A stretch of 5,243 nucleotides of DNA, from contig CAYMNK010000027.1 in the NCBI GenBank assembly GCA_964391805.1, forward strand, positions 1 to 5,243, in the 5' to 3' direction. Position numbers and translations under genes: made by a program. Shown piece after piece: positions 1-5,243 of this stretch (positions are counted from its first letter, which is position 1; every line of letters begins with the position of its first letter). Under the pieces are notes generated by a model. It had not been told where the DNA came from and did not search any database. It saw nothing but the letters and a program-made list of their open reading frames with translations. This DNA comes from RUG14300 sp964391805. Lineage in GTDB: Bacteria; Bacillota; Clostridia; Christensenellales; CAG-1252.

Positions 1-2698
1 CGCCAAGATTGAAAATATCGGAAGAATACGGTTCTTCGTCGGTGATATCGTACTTGATCTCGTCGATTACGAGGCTTGCTTTTTGTTCGTTTATGTATCT
101 AACAACTTTATTAATAAATTCTTCGGGGTTGTTTTTAAACATGCCGAATTTATACGGCTGAATACCTTTCAGAATCTTTACAACTGTTTTCCTTGTGAGA
201 TTTGTGCCTTGCGCAATCTTGCCGATAAGGTCGTAAGTCGCATTAGAACCGCCCGTATTACGAAGCGTGGCGGTCTTTGTTTTTCCTGCGGTAAAATCTA
301 AATCATCATTACCTTGTGAACCTATCGTGCGAACGTAGGTAAGTTCCGTAACGTAAAGCTGTTCATCAATGGATTTAATGGCGCGTTCGATAAGTTCGTC
401 GCTGTTAAAATCCACCGTATATGCGTACTTGTGATTGATATAATCCCAAAGCTTTTTGAACTCGGCTTTATAGAAATTTTCGTTAAGCGGATTTTCCGTA
501 ATTTTAGGCTTGCTTGCGGAAACGACCAATTCGTCAAGCACTTTTTCGTCGAATACGCCCTGAATAAGCTTATGAATACCGTCGGATAACGGAACAAGGT
601 CGTTCGGTAAAGGTGCAAGCGTGCCTGATTCTTGGGCTATTCTATAACCATCTAAAACGTTGCCGTCGTAGTCAATATATCCGTTAAATCCGAGATAACG
701 CTCGATTTTGATAGCTTCTTCTTTGCTAATCTCGTGAGTCATGCCGTTAACGGTAATAACCTTGCCGACAAAATATTCCTTCGTTGCTTTTGTGGGTCTT
801 TCGTAAAGTGCCGACTTGATCTCTTTTTGCAAATCGCCAACGAAAGTTTTGTAACTATCGCTTGCAATTACCGTCAACACGTTGATATCGTGCACTTTCA
901 GTCCGTGTATGCTTCCGTCTATTCTTTCGCCGCTTTGGTTTACGCATAAACGCATACCGCGACCGACTTCCTGACGCTTGTTTATTTCGCTGTTGCTTTG
1001 TTTAAGCGTGCAAATTTGGAAGACGTTAGGGTTATCCCAGCCTTCCCTGAGCGCCGAGTGCGAAAAGATAAATCTCGTCGGTTCGTCGAAAGAAAGCAAC
1101 CTTTCTTTGTTTTTCAAAATCAAATCATATGCGGAAATATCATCGCAAACGCCGCGTTTTTCAACCGAGTTTATCGCACGATTAGTCTTTTTGTCGATGG
1201 AAAAGTATCCTTTGTGCGTATCTTTTACGTCGATGTTTTTTAAGTAATTGACGTAAGGGCTTTCTATAAGCGTTATATAGTCGTTTAATACGCTCGTATA
1301 TTCTTCTTCGAACATAACGCCGTAATCGCCCAGCAGTTCGTTGCCGTCTTCGTCATATCTACGGTAATGCGCAACTTCGTCGATAAAGAAAAGAGATAGG
1401 CACTTAATACCCATATTAAACAACCTTTCTTCCTTTTCAAAGTGAGAAAGTATTGTTTCCCTGATTTGAATACGGCGCATATCTCGCTCTGAAATGTCTC
1501 CACGCACTTCGTCAACCGCCAAAACCAAACCGTTTAAGAAAGTAATCGTATTGTCAATCGGGTTTACGTCTTTTATAATGTAACCGTTTTTGTATTGTTC
1601 CAGCGGTGGCATTTTACCATTGTTGCCGGCAGATAATTCATAAAGATTATCTCCAACGCCCAAAATCCTTGTTTCACGGTTAATACTTTTGGCATAGTTT
1701 ACTTCAAAAGTAACCCTTGCCATAGGCGGTTTTTTAGGGTCGAGCAGTATTTTGGATAAGTACACAAATCCGTCCGTTCCACGCAAATTGCGAAGTTCAA
1801 AACCTTTAACTTCAATTTTTTTAACAAGTTTCTTTTGGTATGCGTCAAGGGCATCAAGTACGTAAACGGGATTGTGTACGTTTCTGTGCGTCGCGGAATA
1901 ATTGAGTGAAAACAACGGATTAAATAGTTTTATGCTCGATTGCGTTGCATCACCGCCAAGTTTTTGCGGTTCGTCCAAAATGATGATGGGACGGTTAGCG
2001 GCAATAACATCGATAGGACGACGACTACCAAAACTATCTTGCTTGCTGTAAATAATACGCGCCGCTTCATTCTTCGCACCTTCTTTTAGTGATGATGCAA
2101 ACGCCTGACTGTTAATTATCATAACATAAATATCTTTGCTTGCGGAAAAGTTGTCTAGTTGATTAAGATTTTTGCTGTTATAGATAAAATATCTTGCTTT
2201 TTTGCCGTAATACTCAAAAAAGTGGTCTTCCATCACTTCAAAGGATTTTTTTACGCCTTCACGGATGGCGATGGATGGCACTACTACTATAAACTTGCTC
2301 CAACCGTACTTTTTGTTGAGCTCGAACATGGTTTTTATGTAGCAATAGGTTTTGCCCGTGCCTGTTTCCATCTCGATATCCAAGGCGCAATGGCAGTTGT
2401 TACCAAACGGTTTGGATAGTTCCGATGATTGCTTGATATTGCCGGAAAGTTGCAACGAACGAATATTGTCTAGTAACTGCGTATCGGAAAGCTCGATAGG
2501 CGCATTCTCAAAACCACTACCGTCCGAATCCATGTAGTGCAAATCGCCTTCAAACAAAGAAGCTTGTATATTTTGAATCTGCTTGCCCAAGTCTCGCAAA
2601 TATGAAACTCTGTCGTTAAAAGGTTGCCCTTCAAACGCTTTCACGACGGCATTGACTGCCTCTGTTTGATAATCTTGTATTTTAAATTTGAATTTCAT
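1..2698 (-). CDS. res: Type III restriction-modification system, Res (helicase/endonuclease) subunit, C-terminus beyond window
   Basis: Restriction subunit of a type III system. With Mod it hydrolyses ATP to move along DNA and cuts unmethylated DNA. I translated the frame by hand: 899 codons run without a stop from ATG at 2698 to the left edge. Visible parts are an N-terminal YQTEAVNAVV segment (about residues 10-19), Walker A TGTGKT (112-117), motif Ia VVVPSIAIREGV (138-149), Walker B DEPQ (242-245), SATH (268-271) followed by the family stretch ALDAYQKKLVKKIEV, ALREGWDNPN (549-558), and motif VI RQEVGRGMRL with arginine fingers (575-584). Family members are usually about 950-1000 residues, so the missing 70-120 residues should hold the PD-(D/E)XK nuclease; cleavage activity cannot be judged here. 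The start is the only reasonable ATG and matches the family's MKFKF-type opening. The ribosome site upstream is weak. No frameshift or stop is seen, so the helicase part looks intact. Confidence 0.96.
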   Translation of the reverse strand, partial: MKFKFKIQDYQTEAVNAVVKAFEGQPFNDRVSYLRDLGKQIQNIQASLFEGDLHYMDSDGSGFENAPIELSDTQLLDNIRSLQLSGNIKQSSELSKPFGNNCHCALDIEMETGTGKTYCYIKTMFELNKKYGWSKFIVVVPSIAIREGVKKSFEVMEDHFFEYYGKKARYFIYNSKNLNQLDNFSASKDIYVMIINSQAFASSLKEGAKNEAARIIYSKQDSFGSRRPIDVIAANRPIIILDEPQKLGGDATQSSIKLFNPLFSLNYSATHRNVHNPVYVLDALDAYQKKLVKKIEVKGFELRNLRGTDGFVYLSKILLDPKKPPMARVTFEVNYAKSINRETRILGVGDNLYELSAGNNGKMPPLEQYKNGYIIKDVNPIDNTITFLNGLVLAVDEVRGDISERDMRRIQIRETILSHFEKEERLFNMGIKCLSLFFIDEVAHYRRYDEDGNELLGDYGVMFEEEYTSVLNDYITLIESPYVNYLKNIDVKDTHKGYFSIDKKTNRAINSVEKRGVCDDISAYDLILKNKERLLSFDEPTRFIFSHSALREGWDNPNVFQICTLKQSNSEINKRQEVGRGMRLCVNQSGERIDGSIHGLKVHDINVLTVIASDSYKTFVGDLQKEIKSALYERPTKATKEYFVGKVITVNGMTHEISKEEAIKIERYLGFNGYIDYDGNVLDGYRIAQESGTLAPLPNDLVPLSDGIHKLIQGVFDEKVLDELVVSASKPKITENPLNENFYKAEFKKLWDYINHKYAYTVDFNSDELIERAIKSIDEQLYVTELTYVRTIGSQGNDDLDFTAGKTKTATLRNTGGSNATYDLIGKIAQGTNLTRKTVVKILKGIQPYKFGMFKNNPEEFINKVVRYINEQKASLVIDEIKYDITDEEPYSSDIFNLG

Positions 2699-2716
2699 AA
2701 TTGTTATCTTTTTATG
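2699..2716 (-). other. 18-base gap between the DUF2971 gene and res, with a weak ribosome site
   Basis: Between the TAA of the DUF2971 gene and the ATG of res, the minus strand reads an A-rich run containing AAAAAGATAAC. There is no good Shine-Dalgarno match; the nearest GGG-type purine run lies more than 20 bases before the ATG. There is no inverted repeat for a terminator. The gap is a multiple of three, so the TAA is in the res frame with six sense codons before the ATG. Res translation probably depends on ribosomes coming from the upstream gene, or is low. Confidence 0.5.
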
Positions 2717-3658
2717 TTAATCCCTATATGGTATTTTTGATTTTACAACTTTTATATTTCTTTTTATACAATCATATCTTGATTTGTCTAACCAGTAATA
2801 TTCGTAATTATCTGCGCTTGCGAAACCTGTATTTAACAATAAATTATATACATCAATACTTTCAAGCTTTGAATTTGGACCGATAACAATGCATTTAATA
2901 AGATCATTGTTTACTTTTGAAAAATCTAATTCATAGTAAGTTCGTATTGAATTATTAACCACGCGTATTTTAGGCATAGATAAACTATATAGGTCGTTTT
3001 TCCATCCATAAACACTTTTATTGTTATGTATACCATCAATAGGATCTTCTACCGAAATCAATCCACAATACGATTTGTTAGAAGAAAGAAGAATCCGCCA
3101 TTCTTTTTCCGCTGAAAATGACGGATTTTTACAAAATCCTGATTTTTTCATTAAAATATCAAAGATTAATGGGTAACTCTTTGTTTTTGCATAAATGTCA
3201 ATATATGAATGCATACTTCGATTAATAGATGATTTGTAAAAGTTGGGCGGATAATGCACTTTATCAAAACTAATAATGGAGTTATTCACTTTCTTTAATG
3301 TATTTAAATCAAATCCAATACATACACCTTGTCCATTATCCCCATACATTTTCCACTGGGACAATGAATCAGAACATTCGGAAAAGCAACAGGCATAAGA
3401 AAATTCATGTTCGAAACGAGGATCCGTTATATCTTTCAGTCTCTTAACCAAATTATTTTCATCTTCGGTTGACAATTCAAACTTATTTTTCAAATAGTCA
3501 ATTACCAATTCTCCGTAATATTGCTTCTCGCTTTTATCATTAGTTTTATAAATATCAGATAACCAAAGTTTTTTATTGCTGATAATAGATACAAAACTAC
3601 TAACACTACAGTAATGATAAACTAATTTTTCATTTTTATTTGCAGTATCTATTATCAT
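2717..3658 (-). CDS. DUF2971 family protein, function unknown, between mod and res
   Basis: A complete 313-residue protein that I recognise by motif as DUF2971, a widespread family without an established function. Landmarks are an N-terminal LVYHYCS (12-18) followed by a short helix-like SFVSIISNKKLWLS, an ND..E motif (N40, D41, E44), a core ACCFSEC..SLSQWKMYG (89-106) leading into GVCIGFD (111-117), a later EKEWRIL (184-190), and IGPNSK (259-264) near the C-terminus. There is no signal peptide or membrane segment, so it should be cytoplasmic. It has nine cysteines, two of them adjacent (C90, C91). The ATG lies 2 bases after the mod stop, with a good ribosome site inside the end of mod, so it is probably translationally coupled. 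Sampled GC is near 28%, far below res, which suggests separate acquisition. It could be an accessory defence effector or modulator, or a passenger; nothing here decides between these. Confidence 0.85.
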   Translation of the reverse strand: MIIDTANKNEKLVYHYCSVSSFVSIISNKKLWLSDIYKTNDKSEKQYYGELVIDYLKNKFELSTEDENNLVKRLKDITDPRFEHEFSYACCFSECSDSLSQWKMYGDNGQGVCIGFDLNTLKKVNNSIISFDKVHYPPNFYKSSINRSMHSYIDIYAKTKSYPLIFDILMKKSGFCKNPSFSAEKEWRILLSSNKSYCGLISVEDPIDGIHNNKSVYGWKNDLYSLSMPKIRVVNNSIRTYYELDFSKVNNDLIKCIVIGPNSKLESIDVYNLLLNTGFASADNYEYYWLDKSRYDCIKRNIKVVKSKIPYRD

Positions 3659-3660
3659 GA

Positions 3661-5243
3661 CTAAAGGACCTTCCTTGTTGTGTTGGGGGAGTAGGTTGCA
3701 AAGATTTGGTCGAAGTTGGTTGCAACGGTATCGGTGGTAAAGGAATTATCACGGAATACAGCATACAACGGTTTGAGTTGGGCGATTGCCTTGACAGTTT
3801 CTTCGTTTACGTCTTTGTCAAAGCAAGCAATAAGGTCGTTGTCGTCAACGATAAATACATGCTTGCCGGAAATCTCTTTTTCTTCAATCTTGGCAGACAA
3901 AGGCTTTCCAAGTTCTAACATTACTTGGAACAACAGGTCAAGCGGCGTTCTATCTTCCTTAATGTTGTCCTCAAGACTGTCGAGCAGAGATTGACTGTAG
4001 TCGGCGGACTTATAGTACACATCTTTCATATTGCTACTGTCGAGTTTAAGCACACGGAAGCCGACATCCAAATCTTGCGTGGCAAGCGGATTTTCTTCCT
4101 TGATTTTTTTGCCCGCACGACGAATACGCTCCTTTGCTACTTCTGGCAAAAGATGTGGTTTATTTATCGAGTCACACAACCTAATCGCATTAGTAATTAA
4201 AACCCTCTCTTTATCTGAACATTTTTTAAGATTTTCATCCAAATTTTCGGGTAATTGAACCATAATAAAGCGACGGCATCCGCCATCTATTGCATTAAGT
4301 TCCATAACGCCTTGAGCAGTAGTAGAACTACCACTAAAAAAGTCCAAGATAATAAAATCTTTTTCAGGGATGTATTTTATTAAATACCTTAGAAGAGAGA
4401 CTGGCTTAGGGTATGAAAAAACTTTTTCTTCAAATAATTTCGCCATTTCAGCATTCGCAGAAAGCACATCGCCGACTAAATAATTCGGAATTATTTTGGT
4501 AGGACTCATAACACTGTCGCCAGCCTTTTTTGTATAAGGAACAAAACCATCTCCTTTAATAATAATTTCCGTACCTAATGAAATTTCCTTATTAAGATTA
4601 TTTTGGCTCCAAATCATATGCCCTTTTAATCTAAATTCATTTTGAATAATACCTTCTCTTACATACACATCATCCAATAGTTCATACGAGTCACGCACTC
4701 CGGCCTTATACAAACCATCTGATAAATATGTAATAACTGTGTTTGCAGGAAAAGTGAGAATGCTTTCTTTCATACTTGCCTTCGTTAACGAAGGTAACCC
4801 CTCTTTTTCTTTAACTTCACCAATAAATTGTTCTATGTTATAAACATTTTTTGCAATGCACATAACATATTCGGCATTCCTTCTCATTATCTTTGAGCTG
4901 TTATCGGGTCGAAATGTGCTTTCCCATATGTAATTTTCAATGAAATTAAAACCACCAAAAATTTCAGTACAAACTTTTTTAAGGTTATCTACTTCATGTT
5001 CGCCTATCGAAATAAAAATCACGCCGTCATCTGTAAGCAAATCTTTTGCTACTTTCAAGCGCGGGTAAATCATATTTAGCCAATCGGTGTGGAATCTGCC
5101 ATTGCTTTCGGTGTTTTGCACAAGACGGTTGCCTTGCTCGTCGTATTGCCCGCTACTTGCAAGGTATTCGTCGCTACTTTCGGCAAAGTCGTCGTTATAA
5201 ACAAAGTCGTTACCGGTGTTATAAGGCGGATCTATGTAAATCA
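3661..5243 (-). CDS. mod: Type III restriction-modification system, Mod (DNA adenine N6-methyltransferase) subunit, N-terminus beyond window
   Basis: Modification and DNA-recognition subunit. It transfers methyl from S-adenosylmethionine to adenine N6 in the target site and gives Res its specificity. The frame is open from the right edge to a TAG at 3661, 526 residues. Numbered from the first whole codon, it shows motif IV DPPYNTGND (4-12), GRFHTDWLNMIYPRL (47-61), DDGVIFISIGEHEV (71-84), a target-recognition region of about 190 residues, motif X YPKPVSLLRYLI (277-288), and the SAM-binding motif I ILDFFSGSSTTAQG (298-311). The C-terminal part has FRVLKLDSSNMKDVYY (395-410) and FRDNSFTTDTVATNF (496-510), both typical of type III Mod. 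The order IV-TRD-X-I is beta class. DPPY usually sits about 100-125 residues in, so roughly that much N-terminus, with the true start and promoter, lies outside. A GTG at 5121 is internal, not a start. GC drops sharply in the middle. Confidence 0.96.
   Translation of the reverse strand, partial: IYIDPPYNTGNDFVYNDDFAESSDEYLASSGQYDEQGNRLVQNTESNGRFHTDWLNMIYPRLKVAKDLLTDDGVIFISIGEHEVDNLKKVCTEIFGGFNFIENYIWESTFRPDNSSKIMRRNAEYVMCIAKNVYNIEQFIGEVKEKEGLPSLTKASMKESILTFPANTVITYLSDGLYKAGVRDSYELLDDVYVREGIIQNEFRLKGHMIWSQNNLNKEISLGTEIIIKGDGFVPYTKKAGDSVMSPTKIIPNYLVGDVLSANAEMAKLFEEKVFSYPKPVSLLRYLIKYIPEKDFIILDFFSGSSTTAQGVMELNAIDGGCRRFIMVQLPENLDENLKKCSDKERVLITNAIRLCDSINKPHLLPEVAKERIRRAGKKIKEENPLATQDLDVGFRVLKLDSSNMKDVYYKSADYSQSLLDSLEDNIKEDRTPLDLLFQVMLELGKPLSAKIEEKEISGKHVFIVDDNDLIACFDKDVNEETVKAIAQLKPLYAVFRDNSFTTDTVATNFDQIFATYSPNTTRKVL
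3669..3676 (-). promoter_or_regulatory. Ribosome binding site for the DUF2971 gene, inside the end of mod
   Basis: The minus strand reads AAGGAAGG here, a purine-rich Shine-Dalgarno-like stretch with 10 bases between it and the ATG at 3658. It overlaps the last codons of mod, whose stop lies only 2 bases before that ATG. It supports the chosen start, and translation of the two genes is likely coupled. Confidence 0.6.
4141..4980 (-). other. AT-rich central block of mod covering the target-recognition region and motifs X and I
   Basis: By hand count this 840-base stretch has 280 G or C, about 33%. The flanks are higher: 55 of 120 bases at 4021-4140 (46%) and 106 of 240 at 4981-5220 (44%). The reading frame continues across both edges without disruption. 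It encodes the segment from just after the DDGVIFISIGEHEV region, through the variable target-recognition region and motif I, to about 60 residues beyond motif I. A composition step that coincides with the specificity region suggests an exchanged cassette. The limits are approximate. Confidence 0.5.
4779..4794. repeat. Perfect 16-bp palindrome inside mod
   Basis: The sequence CCTTCGTTAACGAAGG equals its own reverse complement across all 16 bases, with no loop. It lies inside the target-recognition coding region, where it encodes part of EGLPSLTK. It could form a small cruciform or bind a dimeric protein, but one such palindrome in 5 kb can arise by chance (roughly 1 in 12), so a function is not assumed. 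Confidence 0.35.

Noticed and set aside
1970..1981. DEPQ in place of DEAD or DEAH in the Res Walker B motif
   Set aside because: DEPx forms are normal in type III Res proteins, so this is not a missing residue or an oddity.
83..2537. Several plus-strand open frames of 61-89 codons, and minus-strand frames at 322-618 and 1285-1515
   Set aside because: All lie inside the continuous res reading frame, have no recognisable domains, and look like shadows of it.
2720..2780. Possible internal promoter for res in the AT-rich end of the DUF2971 gene
   Set aside because: TTGTAA and TATAGG-like boxes exist but their spacing is about 14 bases, too short, and such boxes are common by chance in AT-rich DNA.
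2701..2886. Plus-strand 61-codon hydrophobic frame rich in Phe, Leu and Tyr
   Set aside because: It is antisense to the AT-rich 3' end of the DUF2971 gene; the apparent hydrophobicity comes from the T-rich strand.
3706..4258. Four overlapping plus-strand open frames of 70-92 codons
   Set aside because: They sit antisense to conserved Mod C-terminal sequence and show no family features.
5119..5121. GTG codon that could be taken as the start of mod
   Set aside because: The frame continues upstream to the edge and includes DPPYNTGND, the catalytic motif, so this valine is internal.
1..5243. Simple-sequence repeats that would make mod or res phase-variable
   Set aside because: I see only homopolymer runs up to 7 bases and no tandem repeat tract; the N-terminal part of mod, one place where such tracts occur, is outside the window.

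Overview
The window holds one minus-strand operon, read right to left: the 3' part of a type III restriction-modification methyltransferase gene (mod, open at the right edge), a complete DUF2971-family gene of unknown function, and most of the type III restriction subunit gene (res, open at the left edge). Together they fill almost the whole window. The only non-coding gaps are 2 bases (mod to DUF2971) and 18 bases (DUF2971 to res). No RNA genes, insertion sequences, CRISPR repeats or convincing terminators are visible. The operon promoter should lie beyond the right edge, upstream of mod.

Mod carries the beta-class N6-adenine methyltransferase layout: DPPY (motif IV), then a target-recognition region, then a KP-type motif X, then an FxGxx motif I. 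Res carries superfamily 2 helicase motifs (TGTGKT, DEPQ, SATH, REGWDNPN and an RQEVGRGMRL motif VI). Its C-terminal PD-(D/E)XK nuclease domain would lie beyond the left edge. In such systems Mod methylates one adenine in a short asymmetric site, and a Mod-Res complex translocates on and cuts DNA that lacks the mark. The middle gene separates two genes that are normally adjacent, and its tight spacing implies co-expression with them.

Base composition is patchy by hand count. res and both ends of mod are roughly 43-48% GC. The DUF2971 gene is near 28% in sampled lines, and the central part of mod (about 4141-4980) is about 33%. This fits a chromosomal type III locus that has exchanged its target-recognition segment and gained a cargo gene between mod and res. 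The organism is probably a low- to moderate-GC bacterium, perhaps an anaerobic Firmicute. That is a weak guess from composition and protein style only. The standard genetic code fits all three frames.
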